A stretch of 64,000 nt of DNA, taken from Halorientalis pallida. Its GTDB lineage: Archaea; Halobacteriota; Halobacteria; Halobacteriales; Haloarculaceae. Each line of letters opens with the position of its first letter. The stretch's first letter is position 1. Under the pieces are notes generated by a model. It had not been told where the DNA came from. It saw nothing but the letters and a program-made list of their open reading frames with translations, and did not search any database. The position numbers and the translations under genes were made by a program. The stretch covers positions 1-64,000 of the forward strand of contig NZ_RDFA01000010.1 in assembly GCF_004118325.1 (NCBI RefSeq), read 5' to 3'. Shown piece by piece: positions 48,553 through 57,778 of the stretch.

Positions 48553-49953
48553 CTACAGGGCGTTCTCGACTGCACTGGCCACGCTCCGCGCCTTTTCGGA
48601 CAGAGCTTCGGGCACGTCGCCGGCCGCGACGGCGGCGTCGAGTTCGTCGTCGTCGACCCGTTCGACCCGGCCGTCGCCGTGTTTCACCACGTCGACGTGC
48701 AGGTCGACGTAGCGGACGGTATCGGGGAACACCTCCACGGGCGTGCAGACGTTGACGTAGGTCCCTTTCCGGCGGTCCTCGGCGTCCCGGTAGACCGTCG
48801 CGTACCACCAGCGGCCCTCCTTGAACTTCGTGACGGCCACGTCCCCGGCCTCGATGGGTTCGCCGATGGCGTCCAGCGTCCCGCCCGGCGAGAGTTCCCG
48901 CGAGACCGTGACGGTCCCGTCGGGGTCGTACTCGGCCACGTCGCCCCGGCCCAGGCTGATGTAGCGGCCGTCGGGCTTGCCGTGGCCGATCTCGACGGAC
49001 TCGCCCTCGCGGGGGCCGAACTGCCGGGTCACGACGCCGAACGGGAAGTCCTGCTCGCCGTCGCCCGCCGCCGAGCCACAGATCGCCTCCGCGAAGTCGA
49101 CGGCGGCGCTCGCGCGGTCGTCGCCGGCCTTGATGCGGTGGTGGCCGGCCATCGTCGGCACCACGTCGCGCCGGCGTTCGTCCAGCGCGAAGCGGGACTC
49201 GCGACCGAACCAGACCCACCGCGTCGCCGTGCCGTCCCAGCGCCGCCCGACTGCCCCCCCGGGGTCGGGGGCGTCGGCGAGGGTCTCCTCGAGCGATTCG
49301 GCACGGTCGTTGTGGGCCCGCAGGGCGTCGGCGAGCGCGTCGAACTCGGCGTCGTCGGACAGGCGTCCCCAGCGGACGCCCCAGCCGTCCCGGGGGTCCG
49401 CCGCGACGAGATCCACGATGTCCGCAGGGCCGCCGCCGCGGGTGGTCGACCCGCCCCGGACCAGTTCGGCCAGCGCGCCCGTGAACCCGATCTCCGTGTC
49501 GAGGACGGGTCTGTTCGAGCCCCAGGGCGGGGACGGTTCGCGGACCTGGACGCGCACCCGGTCGTCGGTCTCGACGCGGCCGTCGGCGCGGTCGTAGGGC
49601 AGGAACCCCTCGGCGCCGTCGTCGAGGCGGACGACTGCGCCGCTGCCCAGCGTCTCGGTCACCCGGCCGTCGAACACCGCGTCCCGCGGTGCAGGATCGG
49701 TCCAGACGAGCGTGTCCCGTCCCACGTCCGCGAGCAGGGTCGTCACCGTCTCGACGGCCCGGGGGTCGCCGGCGACGCCGACGCCCTGTCGGTCGCCCGT
49801 CGTCTCGACGCTCGCGTCGGCGTGGACCGGCGGGAACGAGCCCTCGAAGCGCTCGGCGATGGCGTCGGAGGCCTGCACCACCGACAGATCCTCGCGGTCC
49901 CCGAAGGTGGCAGTCAGGGCCGTGCTGTAGATGCCGCGGACGCGGACGTTCAT
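48553..49953 (-). CDS. fau-1: Ribonuclease FAU-1 (RNase E/G-like, DUF402)
   Basis: The protein has 466 residues. The N-terminus resembles the RNase E/G S1 fold (VRGIYSTALTATF); the C-terminal DUF402 domain (about residues 300-440: YVDLHVDVVKHGDGRV, TPVEVFPD) is characteristic. FAU-1 is an archaeal AU-specific endoribonuclease implicated in 5S rRNA maturation. The start overlaps the stop of the upstream gene (ATGA), so the two are coupled. Confidence 0.88.
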   Translation of the reverse strand: MNVRVRGIYSTALTATFGDREDLSVVQASDAIAERFEGSFPPVHADASVETTGDRQGVGVAGDPRAVETVTTLLADVGRDTLVWTDPAPRDAVFDGRVTETLGSGAVVRLDDGAEGFLPYDRADGRVETDDRVRVQVREPSPPWGSNRPVLDTEIGFTGALAELVRGGSTTRGGGPADIVDLVAADPRDGWGVRWGRLSDDAEFDALADALRAHNDRAESLEETLADAPDPGGAVGRRWDGTATRWVWFGRESRFALDERRRDVVPTMAGHHRIKAGDDRASAAVDFAEAICGSAAGDGEQDFPFGVVTRQFGPREGESVEIGHGKPDGRYISLGRGDVAEYDPDGTVTVSRELSPGGTLDAIGEPIEAGDVAVTKFKEGRWWYATVYRDAEDRRKGTYVNVCTPVEVFPDTVRYVDLHVDVVKHGDGRVERVDDDELDAAVAAGDVPEALSEKARSVASAVENAL

Positions 49954-50324
49954 AGCGAATCCGGGTCGGTCGTGAATCGCACCCGGTCGTGGACGGTCGG
50001 GCCCAGCGTCAACTCGACGGTGTCGTCGGTGAGGACGCGGCCGCCCTCGACGTAGACACCCCAGCCGTCGAACTTCAGATAGCCCCGCAGGTCGGCGGCG
50101 TGGGTGTAGAGGTCGACGTACTCGACCTCGTGTTCGACGACGTCGCTGGCGCTGTGGGCGATGTCCATGTCCGAGTGGACGGTGTCGAGTCCGTCGAAGA
50201 AGTCCTCGATGGCGTCGGCCGTCTCGGCGGTCGCCTCGACGACGCGCTCGGAGGCCGCGCCGATCTCGTCGGTCGAGAGGCCGGCCTCGCGGAGCGCCTG
50301 CTGTGTCCGCTGGTCGAAGTGCAT
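49950..50324 (-). CDS. Haloarchaeal protein, DUF7532-like, hypothetical
   Basis: The protein has 124 residues, starting MHFDQRTQQALREAG. An N-terminal helix pair is followed by a beta-rich region (YVDLYTHAADLRGYLKFDGWGVYVEGG). I recall DUF7532 for this group, from memory only. It is coupled to FAU-1 by a 4-base overlap, so a role in RNA metabolism is possible. Confidence 0.6.
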   Translation of the reverse strand: MHFDQRTQQALREAGLSTDEIGAASERVVEATAETADAIEDFFDGLDTVHSDMDIAHSASDVVEHEVEYVDLYTHAADLRGYLKFDGWGVYVEGGRVLTDDTVELTLGPTVHDRVRFTTDPDSL

Positions 50325-50349
50325 GCCCGGCCGTTGGCGGGCCGGGGTC

Positions 50350-50508
50350 CTAAAGAATCAGGTTCAGGATCTGCACGAGGACGCCGAAGAAGGCGCCGAA
50401 GGCGACGACAGTCTTCGGGTCGATCCGGATCGCGTTCTTGTCCTCGGCGTCGAAGTACCGGACCAGCCCGGCACTCGACATCAGCCCCCCGCCGTCGTTG
50501 CTGCTCAT
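50350..50508 (-). CDS. secG: Protein translocase subunit Sec61-beta
   Basis: The protein has 52 residues: a polar N-terminus ([19 protein letters not shown]), then [16 protein letters not shown] and one transmembrane helix ([17 protein letters not shown]). This is the archaeal Sec61-beta pattern of the SecYEbeta protein-conducting channel. Small enough to be missed by ORF filters. An upstream ATG at 50622 would add 38 non-halophilic residues and is rejected. Confidence 0.85.
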   Translation of the reverse strand: MSSNDGGGLMSSAGLVRYFDAEDKNAIRIDPKTVVAFGAFFGVLVQILNLIL

Positions 50509-50658
50509 ACCCGACTGTGACCGGTCCCTGGGGGTAAGCTTTTCGCCTTGCTCCCCAGAGATCAATCGCCTCAATTGACCGGCAACTCGAGTAATTCCGG
50601 ATGCGGAAGAGAACGCTGACACGTTGACGCGTGTTAGCGTGTGTCACTAAGGGAAGCG

Positions 50659-51606
50659 ATGACAGACGAAACCACTCACCGGGACGAACAGGATGGGGAC
50701 TCGCGATTGAACCGCCGGAGCGTGCTGAGGGCCACGTCGGCGGCCGCGGTCGGGACGGTGGGACTGGGCGCCGCTAGCGGAACCGCCACGGCCGAGGAGG
50801 CCGAGGCGGAGTTCCTCGGGAACTGCCTGGCCGACCTGCCGGCGGCACCCGAGGATACGCCGGTCGTCGACCTGACCGGCGACGGACCTGCGACCCGCGG
50901 CGCGATGCCGTCGGGCGCGGACGAAGTGTTGTTCTACGTTCACGGCTGGCTCGAAGACGCCTCCGGTGGCGGCGAGAACCAGGGAGCGGCGCTGGCGGAC
51001 GCACTCGACGCCAACGGGTACAGTGCGCCGGTGGTCTCGGTCCTCTGGGACTCGAACACGCTCAACTGGTGGGCCGGCAAGGAGGCCGCCGAAGCCGCCG
51101 GCGAGGCGTTCGCCGACTGGCTCGACGGGTACATGGCTGCCAACCCGGACACCACGGTTCGCGTCGTCGGCCACTCGCTGGGCGGGCGTGCTCCGTACGC
51201 GATGCTGGACGAACTGTCGGGGTCGGTCACGTCGGTGTCGGCCGTCGGTGCGGCGAACGACCCGGAGACCGTCTGTGCCGACGGGCGGTTCGGCGACGGC
51301 ATCGCCAGTTCCGCCGACGCGGTGTACGACTTCCACTCCAAGAACGACGACATCGTCTGTAGCGCCTACAAACTGCTGGAGACGACCGAGGGCGTCGGCT
51401 GTCTCGGCGCCGAGTGTGACGGCGGCTGGTTCGACGACGGATCGACACCGGACACGTACACCGACGTGGACGTCAGCGACGCCGTGCTGAACCACTGTGA
51501 CTACTTCCGGCCCGATCGGGGCTGTGTCCTCCGGATCGTCGACTGGTTCGACGACGACGGGACCGACGTGGAGAGCGACGACGAAGACGACGACGGCTGG
51601 TGGTGA
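50659..51606 (+). CDS. Tat-exported alpha/beta hydrolase
   Basis: The protein has 315 residues (an upstream GTG at 50641 is possible). A Tat signal (LNRRSVLRATSAAAVG) is followed by FLGNCLADLP and an alpha/beta hydrolase fold: HGWLEDASGGGENQGA (oxyanion region), GHSLGG (nucleophile Ser), and a later Asp/His pair. Cysteines (VCADG, VCSAY, GCLGAEC, HCDYF, GCVLR) suggest disulfides. An acidic Asp-rich tail ends the protein. It is probably an extracellular esterase or lipase. Confidence 0.85.
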   Translation: MTDETTHRDEQDGDSRLNRRSVLRATSAAAVGTVGLGAASGTATAEEAEAEFLGNCLADLPAAPEDTPVVDLTGDGPATRGAMPSGADEVLFYVHGWLEDASGGGENQGAALADALDANGYSAPVVSVLWDSNTLNWWAGKEAAEAAGEAFADWLDGYMAANPDTTVRVVGHSLGGRAPYAMLDELSGSVTSVSAVGAANDPETVCADGRFGDGIASSADAVYDFHSKNDDIVCSAYKLLETTEGVGCLGAECDGGWFDDGSTPDTYTDVDVSDAVLNHCDYFRPDRGCVLRIVDWFDDDGTDVESDDEDDDGWW

Positions 51607-51791
51607 TAGCGAGTCGAAAGCACCGGATTCGACCCCGCACCGCCCACGAGTATCCACGGTTTCTCGCACACGCCGCGTGACGGGTTCGCCTGCACTGCAA
51701 AATAATTACAGCACGAAAAACTAGAAATTTAATACACTGTACCCGCTTCGTACGTTTCGTGTGGGGGAACTCACACAGAGGGGGGACACAG

Positions 51792-51976
51792 ATGGTACAC
51801 ACGCCGAAGGCCCAACAGGGTATCGACGCGGAATCGACGCGGCGCGGAATCGATCGACGGCGCGTACTGCAGGGTGTGGCCGCCGGTGCGGTCACCGTCG
51901 CCGGCCTCTCGGTGACGAGCGGGTCGGCGGTCGCACAGGGTGAAGACCAGCTGGACGGCAACTGTCCGGCCTCGCC
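51792..51976 (+). pseudogene. Stump of a paralogous Tat-exported hydrolase
   Basis: A complete Tat signal (GIDRRRVLQGVAAGAVTVAG, ending SAVAQ) is followed by EDQLDGNCPASPYC, which aligns with EAEFLGNCLADLP just behind the signal of the 50659 hydrolase. After about 51975 the frame runs antisense through the C-terminus of the HTH gene to a stop at 52121, so the mature domain is missing. Either a deleted hydrolase copy or the 5' part of a rearranged gene. Confidence 0.6.
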
Positions 51977-52678
51977 CTACTGTATCTCGGCGAGCGTGTC
52001 GTGGAACTCACCCATCGCCCGGTCCGAGACCGTCGCGTCGACGAGTTCGCTCTCGATCCGGCGGAGGTGTTTCCCGACCGCGCTGGCCGAACAGTCCAGG
52101 TCGGCCGCGATGTCGTCGTAGGTCGCCTCCCGCGGCGACTCGTAGTAGCCTTTCCGTACGGCGATCAGCAACACCTCGCGCTGGCGCTCGGTGAGGGCGG
52201 CGAACCGCCGGTCGGTCCCCGGGTCGTAGTCGCCGATGCGTTCGACGGTCACGTCGACCTCCTCGCGCGTCGCCGCGATCTGGGCCTGGAGCTGGTCTTT
52301 CGCGCCGATCACGGACACCCGGAGACTCGAAGTCGACGGATCGACGAACTCGAGCGGGTAGTCCAGATGTGTCGCGTAGGAGTCGTGGAGTTCGATCAGG
52401 TTCCTGATGAGGTCGCTCGGGTGGTAGTGGACCTGGAGCACGACGTGGCCGCCGGCGTCCGCCACCTGATAGTCGATCACCTTGCCGTCTGCCTGCGCGA
52501 GGCTCCCGTCGATCTGGTCGCGGGTTGCCTCCGCCTCGTACAGCGTCACCGCCGTCCCGTCCGTCAACAGGTCGAGTTCCTGGATCGACCGGAGGACGAC
52601 CCCACACTCCCGGAAGACCACCTCCCCCGGGTCGAAATACCCCCGCTCCGGCGTCAGCGCGTACGTGACGTGTCTCAC
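51977..52678 (-). CDS. HTH-10 (Bat-type) transcriptional regulator, copy 1
   Basis: The protein has 233 residues from GTG 52678 (MRHVTYALTPERGYFDPG), chosen because it aligns with the paralogue (MRFASYVITPHRGYFDPG); a TTG frame start further upstream is rejected. The N-terminal domain (about 1-160) is the haloarchaeal input domain; the C-terminal HTH-10 reads LTERQREVLLIAVRKGYYESPREATYDDIAADLDCSASAVGKHLRRIESELV (residues about 168-218). Such regulators act in gas-vesicle/bacterioopsin-type circuits and many other haloarchaeal systems; here the target is unknown, possibly the adjacent hydrolases. Confidence 0.88.
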   Translation of the reverse strand: MRHVTYALTPERGYFDPGEVVFRECGVVLRSIQELDLLTDGTAVTLYEAEATRDQIDGSLAQADGKVIDYQVADAGGHVVLQVHYHPSDLIRNLIELHDSYATHLDYPLEFVDPSTSSLRVSVIGAKDQLQAQIAATREEVDVTVERIGDYDPGTDRRFAALTERQREVLLIAVRKGYYESPREATYDDIAADLDCSASAVGKHLRRIESELVDATVSDRAMGEFHDTLAEIQ

Positions 52679-53055
52679 ACTCCCTGTAGTGCGAACCGTC
52701 TCAATAGTGATTGTCACCGTTTCGAGGCTCAAAACCGCCCCTCGTCGGCGACTGGACGTCTTTAATAAAATTCTTCACGTCGAAAGCAGAAAATTAAGCA
52801 ACCGGACGGCGCTGATACCTACCGTGGTGTGACTGTCACACGGGCGCTCGCCCGCGACACGGGGTGACCTGGCGGCCGGTAACAGAATCTCCTACCGGTT
52901 CGCCGTGTACTCCGCCGGCGGCCGACGTCCGTTCGAGCGACCGGCGCCGTGGCGTACGTCTGGGACCTGCCCCGCGGTGCCGGAGTCAGACACCACGTTG
53001 CGTCTGTTCCCCACGCAGGCGTCCCGACTCTCACTTTTCCGGCGGCGCGGGCGGA
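52679..53055. other. Intergenic region between the two HTH-10 regulators
   Basis: No gene seen. AT-rich TTTAATAAAATTC (about 52750-52762) is a likely promoter of the leftward HTH gene; GTGTGACTGTCACAC (52827-52841) is a 15-bp palindrome with a one-base centre, a possible operator. Confidence 0.4.
52827..52841. promoter_or_regulatory. Operator-like palindrome GTGTGACTGTCACAC
   Basis: Seven-base arms around a central T; it lies upstream of HTH copy 1. The presence of a similar CACAC/GTGTG pair near 51766-51780 before the secreted stump suggests a shared motif, weakly. Confidence 0.35.
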
Positions 53056-53748
53056 TCAGTTCGCTCCGTCGGCGTCCGCCCCGACGCCGGTCTCGGGCAC
53101 GACGCCCGTCAGGAGCTCGCTCTCGATGCGCCGGAGGTGCTGGCCGACGGCTCCGGCCGAACAGTCCAGATCGGCCGCGATGTCCTCGTAGGTCACCTTC
53201 CGTGGCACGTCGTAGTAGCCCTTCTCGACGGCGGTCTGTAACACCTCGCGCTGGCGTTCGGTGAGCGACCCGAACTCGCGGCTCGCCGCCGGTTCGTAAC
53301 TGCTCACCTGTTCGATGGTCACGTCGATGGCCTCACGAGTCGCCGTGATCTGGTCCTGCAGTTCCGATTCGGGCCCCAGCAGCGAGATCCGCAGACTCGA
53401 CGTGTCCGTGCGGACGAACTCCAGCGGGTACTCCAGATGGGTCGCGTGCGACCGGTGGAGATCGAAGAGACTCCTGATGGCGTCGCTCGGATAGTAGTGG
53501 ACCTGGAGCCGTCGCGTCCCCTCGCCGCCGGCGATGTCGTAGCCGATCACCTTGTCGCCGGCCAGTGACATGCTCTCGTGGATGTCCCCGACGTCGGCCG
53601 ATACCTCGTACAGCGCCACGAACGACTCGTCGGTGAGGATGCTGACGTCCTCGATGGTCCGCAGAATCACCCCGTGATCCCTGAATACCTCCTCCCCTGG
53701 ATCGAAGTACCCCCGATGTGGCGTGATGACGTAGGAAGCGAACCGCAT
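53056..53748 (-). CDS. HTH-10 (Bat-type) transcriptional regulator, copy 2
   Basis: The protein has 230 residues from MRFASYVITPHRG (GTG 53757 is an alternative). It is clearly paralogous to the regulator at 51977: input domain with matching blocks (PSDAIRSLFDLHRSHATHLEYPLEF against PSDLIRNLIELHDSYATHLDYPLEF) and HTH LTERQREVLQTAVEKGYYDVPRKVTYEDIAADLDCSAGAVGQHLRRIES. A tail of about 20 residues differs. The target is unknown. Confidence 0.88.
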   Translation of the reverse strand: MRFASYVITPHRGYFDPGEEVFRDHGVILRTIEDVSILTDESFVALYEVSADVGDIHESMSLAGDKVIGYDIAGGEGTRRLQVHYYPSDAIRSLFDLHRSHATHLEYPLEFVRTDTSSLRISLLGPESELQDQITATREAIDVTIEQVSSYEPAASREFGSLTERQREVLQTAVEKGYYDVPRKVTYEDIAADLDCSAGAVGQHLRRIESELLTGVVPETGVGADADGAN

Positions 53749-53895
53749 ACGCGCCACTTTCGTGACCCGTCGAATAAATGTTCTGTCGTGCCAGTCGCGT
53801 TCACGGGAGCAGTCCGGCGACTCGTCCGCAGGACCCGGTCGTCTCGGCAGTGAAAACCCTTATCGGGAACCGTGGGCTACATCCGTCGTAGATCT

Positions 53896-54162
53896 ATGAC
53901 AGTCACGCTCAAGGACTTCTACGCGGACTGGTGCGGTCCGTGTAAGACCCAGGACCCCATCCTGGAGGAGCTGGAGACGGAGTGGGAAGACGTCGAGTTC
54001 GAGAAGGTAAACGTCGACGAGGAGCAGGACGTGGCAAACGAGTACCAGGTCCGATCCCTGCCCACGCTCATCGTCGAGAACGACGACGGAATCGTCGACC
54101 GGTTCGTGGGCGTCACACAGGCCGACGACATCGAGGACGCGCTCCAGAAGGCCGGCGCATAG
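53896..54162 (+). CDS. trxA: Thioredoxin
   Basis: The protein has 88 residues, starting MTVTLKDFYADWCGPCK. The WCGPC active site and the cis-Pro strand SLPTLIV are standard. It reduces protein disulfides in the cytoplasm. An upstream frame start adds eight basic residues and is unlikely. Confidence 0.93.
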   Translation: MTVTLKDFYADWCGPCKTQDPILEELETEWEDVEFEKVNVDEEQDVANEYQVRSLPTLIVENDDGIVDRFVGVTQADDIEDALQKAGA

Positions 54163-54190
54163 CGCGTACCCGTCTTGTCCGGGTTCTCGT

Positions 54191-54712
54191 TCAGAGAACC
54201 TGTCGCTGACAGGTGCCACAGAGGTTCTCCTCTTTCACGTCGACTTCCCGAACGGTCGGTGAGAAGTTCATCACGCAGCGTTTGTTGTCGCAGTGTTCCA
54301 GCCCGAGCGTGTGGCCGATCTCGTGGACGACCTCCTTGCGCACCCGGTCCGAGAAGATGTCTTCCGCGGAGCGATTCGAGAAGCCGCCGTCCGAAGAGGT
54401 CTGGAGCCGATAGGTCGAGATGACGCTACCGTTCCCGTCGAGGTAGGCGAGCCCGAAGACGTAGTTGCGCCGCCGATAGAACAGGTCTTTCGGGGTGATG
54501 GCGATGTTTTTCTCCCCGGAGCCGACGTGGCTGGCGAGTTCGATGAACTCCTCTGCGCGGAACTGGTCCCGGTTTGCGTCGTAGGACCCGTCAGGCACCG
54601 GCTGGGCGTCGTGGACCGTAACCTCGCAGTCGTAGACGGTCCGCAATCCGGCGGAGGCTTCCCGCTTTACTGGGGCGGCCACCTCGCCGACCGGCACGAT
54701 GTCGACGTGCAT
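54191..54712 (-). CDS. amzA: Archaemetzincin
   Basis: The protein has 173 residues from MHVDIVPVG. The metzincin motif HEIGHTLGLEHC (three zinc-binding His) is followed by the archaemetzincin Cys pattern (CDNKRCVM, then CGTCQ) that binds a second zinc ion. It is a zinc-dependent peptidase of archaea and eukaryotes; substrate unknown. An open frame upstream shadows UPF0146 and is not used. Confidence 0.9.
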   Translation of the reverse strand: MHVDIVPVGEVAAPVKREASAGLRTVYDCEVTVHDAQPVPDGSYDANRDQFRAEEFIELASHVGSGEKNIAITPKDLFYRRRNYVFGLAYLDGNGSVISTYRLQTSSDGGFSNRSAEDIFSDRVRKEVVHEIGHTLGLEHCDNKRCVMNFSPTVREVDVKEENLCGTCQRQVL

Positions 54713-54751
54713 GCCAACGCATATGACCGGGCTGCCCATAAACATCCCGCC

Positions 54752-55159
54752 GTGTCCGACGCTCGTCACGCCGCTCTCGTCGACAGGTTGGCCACCCACG
54801 ACACCCTCGTGGAAGTGGGAATCGGCAACCGTCCCGCCGTCGCGGCCGCCCTGGCCGACCGGGGCTGTACCGTGACCGCCACCGACGTCTACGACCGCGA
54901 GACGCCCGCGAGCGTCCACTTCGTCCGCGACGACGTGACCGACCCCGATCCCGCCGTCTACGCCGACGCCGACGCCGTCTACGCGCTGAACCTGCCGCCG
55001 GAACTCCACTGGCCGACCCGCGCCGTCGCCCGCGAGGCCGGCGCACCCCTCCTGTTCACTACGCTGGGCGGCGACCCGCCACTGGTGCCGGTCACTCGCG
55101 ATCACCTCGCTGGGACCGGCGAGACGCTGTTCGTGACCGACGACGGCCGACCCGGATGA
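54752..55159 (+). CDS. UPF0146-family protein
   Basis: The protein has 135 residues from GTG 54752 ([13 protein letters not shown]). [27 protein letters not shown] resembles a SAM-binding motif; [16 protein letters not shown] and the C-terminal strand [11 protein letters not shown] follow. UPF0146 is a small archaeal family of methyltransferase-like fold without proven activity. Divergent from archaemetzincin with about 40 bp between. Confidence 0.8.
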   Translation: MSDARHAALVDRLATHDTLVEVGIGNRPAVAAALADRGCTVTATDVYDRETPASVHFVRDDVTDPDPAVYADADAVYALNLPPELHWPTRAVAREAGAPLLFTTLGGDPPLVPVTRDHLAGTGETLFVTDDGRPG

Positions 55160-55242
55160 TCGTGTGGTGTGATGGCACACGCCGCCCTTCGCGGCTCGAC
55201 AGGTCAGAAGCGGTTTTCAAGTCAGCCCCTCTTGGAACTGGT

Positions 55243-56112
55243 ATGCAGGTAGATGCGGTCGTGCTCGACGTCGACGGGGTGCTCGTCGACGTCGCCGATT
55301 CCTACCGCCGGGCTATCGTCGAGTCTATCGAACACATCTACGGGGACACGGTCGACCGGGCGGCCGTCCAGCAGTTCAAGGACGCCGGGGGCTTCAACAA
55401 CGACTGGGAACTCACCTACGCGGCGGCGCTGTACGTGCTGGCCACCCAGTACGGGCTGGACCGTGATCTGGAGTCCTTCACCGACATGATCGCCGCGACC
55501 GGCGGCGGCCTCGACGCCGCCGAGACGGTCGTCGTCAACGCCGTCGGCCCGGCCGAGCGCGAGCGCATCTACGACGCCTGGGACACGGACCGCCTGCGTG
55601 ACGTCTTCCAGCAACTGTACCTCGGGAGCGACCTGTACAGCGACCTCGAAGGCGGGGAGTCGGACCTCGACACGGCGGGGTTCATCAACGACGAACCGAA
55701 ACTCGTCGACCCCGAAGCACTCGCCCGCCTCCGGCGCAGTTTCGACGTGGGCGTATTGACGGGCCGACCCGCCGCCGAGGCCGACATCGCGCTGGACCGC
55801 GTGGGCCTGGACGTGCCCGCCGACCACCGCTTCACGATGGACGACTGGGAGGAGGGGAAACCCCATCCGCGGGCGCTGACGACGCTGGCCGAGCGGTTCG
55901 GGGCCGACGCCGTCGCCTTCGCCGGCGACACCCTCGACGACGTTCGCACCGCCGTCAACGCCGCCGAAGCCGACCCCGACCGGACCTACTACGGCGTGGG
56001 CGTCCTCACTGGCGGGCTCACCGGCGAATCGGGCCGCGAGAAGTACGAGCGGGCCGGCGCGGAGCTCGTGATCGACTCGATCAACGACCTGCCCGGCCGG
56101 CTGGACGACTGA
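55243..56112 (+). CDS. HAD-superfamily hydrolase (TIGR01548-like)
   Basis: The protein has 289 residues from [16 protein letters not shown], the DxD nucleophile motif of HAD enzymes. Other motifs: GVLTGRP (motif 2 Thr), the Lys of EEGKPHP (motif 3) and FAGDTLDD (motif 4 acids). I recall a haloarchaeal group of this size (TIGR01548) that is sometimes linked to histidine biosynthesis; the substrate is not proven. It sits close to a PHP phosphoesterase. Confidence 0.85.
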   Translation: MQVDAVVLDVDGVLVDVADSYRRAIVESIEHIYGDTVDRAAVQQFKDAGGFNNDWELTYAAALYVLATQYGLDRDLESFTDMIAATGGGLDAAETVVVNAVGPAERERIYDAWDTDRLRDVFQQLYLGSDLYSDLEGGESDLDTAGFINDEPKLVDPEALARLRRSFDVGVLTGRPAAEADIALDRVGLDVPADHRFTMDDWEEGKPHPRALTTLAERFGADAVAFAGDTLDDVRTAVNAAEADPDRTYYGVGVLTGGLTGESGREKYERAGAELVIDSINDLPGRLDD

Positions 56113-56169
56113 CGCGGCAACGCCGGCCGCTCGCGCAACGCTTTTCGGGGTATCGCCGTACCTACGAGT

Positions 56170-56838
56170 ATGCAAATCGCACTGCTGGGCGGCACTGGTG
56201 ACATCGGTGAAGGACTGGCGCTTCGCTTCGCCTACGACACCGACCACGACGTGTTGATCGGCTCCCGTGACGCGAGCCGCGCCGAGACAAAGGCCCGGGA
56301 GTACGAGACCGAACTCGACAGCCGCGGCCTCACGGTCGACGTGGCGGGCCACGACAACGCCGACGCCGCGGCGGCCGCCGACGTGGTCGTCCTCGCAGTG
56401 CCGGCCTACCACCTCGCCGATACCGTCGAGGCCATCGCAGCCGACATCGACGCGGACACCGTCCTCGTCACCCCCGCCGTCGGGATGAAACGCGACGAGG
56501 ACGGCTTCCACTACAACCGCCCCGGCGCGGGCAGTGTGACCGCCCTGGCCGCCGAGGCCGCCCCCGAGGACGTGCCCGTCGTCGGCGCGTACCACAACCT
56601 GTCGGCGGCCCGACTGGCCAACCTGGACGCCGATCTGGGTATCGACACGGCCATCGTCGGCGACGACGCCGACGCCGTGGACACCGTGACCCGGTTGAGC
56701 GAGGAGATCGAAGGCCTGCGCGCCGTCGACGCCGGCCCGCTGGCTAACGCCGCCGAGATCGAAGCGATCACGCCGCTCCTGATCAACGTCGCCAAGAACA
56801 ACGACGGGATGCACGACCTGGGCGTGCGGTTCGAGTAA
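56170..56838 (+). CDS. npdG: F420-dependent NADP reductase
   Basis: The protein has 222 residues. GGTGDIGEGLALRF is the NADP-binding start; SRDASRAE follows the F420/NADP reductase pattern, and the C-terminal NVAKNN region is conserved. It transfers hydride between F420H2 and NADP+, characteristic of archaea with coenzyme F420, including haloarchaea. It overlaps nothing and lies 10 bp from the convergent PHP gene. Confidence 0.9.
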   Translation: MQIALLGGTGDIGEGLALRFAYDTDHDVLIGSRDASRAETKAREYETELDSRGLTVDVAGHDNADAAAAADVVVLAVPAYHLADTVEAIAADIDADTVLVTPAVGMKRDEDGFHYNRPGAGSVTALAAEAAPEDVPVVGAYHNLSAARLANLDADLGIDTAIVGDDADAVDTVTRLSEEIEGLRAVDAGPLANAAEIEAITPLLINVAKNNDGMHDLGVRFE

Positions 56839-56847
56839 CACGTCGTC

Positions 56848-57621
56848 TCACAGCGACAGCGTCGCCGGTTCGATCCCCCGCGCCTCCAGGTATCTGTCGA
56901 TGTGGGGGTGGCGTTCACCGATCTCCTCGGGCTGGTGGGCGTCCGACCCGACCGTGATCGGGATGTCGTACTCTGCCAGCACGTCCAGAAACGCCGGGCT
57001 TGGGTGGAACTCCCCGTACTCCGCCAGCGCGCGGCCGGCGTTGAGTTCCGGGATCGTCGGCGAGTCGGCGAAGGCCTCGGCGACCCGTCGGTAGTGGCGC
57101 TCGGTCGCCAGCCCCCGGAGTGCCGGATTGCGCTCCACGAGGTCGACGTGGGCCGCCACGTCGAACAGTTCCGACTCGATCAGGGCCACGAGGTGATCGA
57201 AGTAGCGGTCGACGGCGGCCCGGCGGTCGCTCTCGGACTGCTCGGCGTAGTATGGCTCGACGTGGACGTTGACGCCGTCGAGGTAGTGGACGCTGCCGAT
57301 GGTGTACTGGAACTCGGCCTCCCCGAGGAACGCGCGGATCGCGTCTTCCTCCTCGGGATGGTAGTCCATCTCGACGCCGTCGTAGATCTCGACCTCGGAC
57401 TCTTCGCGGAGCCGCTGGATCGCCTCCCGGCGGCGCTCGTAGGTCTCGTCGAGGTTGAATCCCAGCTGGTGTTTCTGTTCTTTGATCTCTTCGCGGTTCG
57501 AGACGTTGCAGTGGTCGGCGATCCCCACGCCCGCGAGGCCGGCCTCTGTGGCCGCCCGAACCATCTGGAACAGGAAGCGTCCGTCCGAGTACGTCGAGTG
57601 GACGTGGTAATCCCGATCCAT
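56848..57621 (-). CDS. PHP-domain phosphoesterase (histidinol-phosphatase-like)
   Basis: The protein has 257 residues. It begins MDRDYHVHSTYSDGRF with HxH metal ligands; later DHCNVS, GVEMDYHPEE and the C-terminal TVGSDAHQPEEIG supply further His/Asp/Glu metal-binding residues. The pattern fits a PHP phosphatase such as histidinol-phosphatase (HisK-type). The exact substrate cannot be fixed from sequence. Confidence 0.85.
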   Translation of the reverse strand: MDRDYHVHSTYSDGRFLFQMVRAATEAGLAGVGIADHCNVSNREEIKEQKHQLGFNLDETYERRREAIQRLREESEVEIYDGVEMDYHPEEEDAIRAFLGEAEFQYTIGSVHYLDGVNVHVEPYYAEQSESDRRAAVDRYFDHLVALIESELFDVAAHVDLVERNPALRGLATERHYRRVAEAFADSPTIPELNAGRALAEYGEFHPSPAFLDVLAEYDIPITVGSDAHQPEEIGERHPHIDRYLEARGIEPATLSL

Positions 57622-57778
57622 CTGACGTGTGTGCTACCGGCTCTCGCTCTATAACCCCCCGTTGCGTTTCAGCGTTCGATGTAGGCCGTATCCGTGCCGG
57701 TTGGGAACGTGACCGAACTGTCACGAGGCTGGTCCGTTTCCAACAGTTACTTTTCACGAGCCTCGGAAGGTGGGGCCG

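Noticed and set aside
49261-49300. C-rich run with possible frameshift in the FAU-1 gene
   Set aside because: The reading frame is continuous with conserved domains on both sides.
47116-50055. 979-codon plus-strand frame over the LVIVD and FAU-1 genes
   Set aside because: It runs through two supported genes in other frames and is Arg/Pro-rich; shadow.
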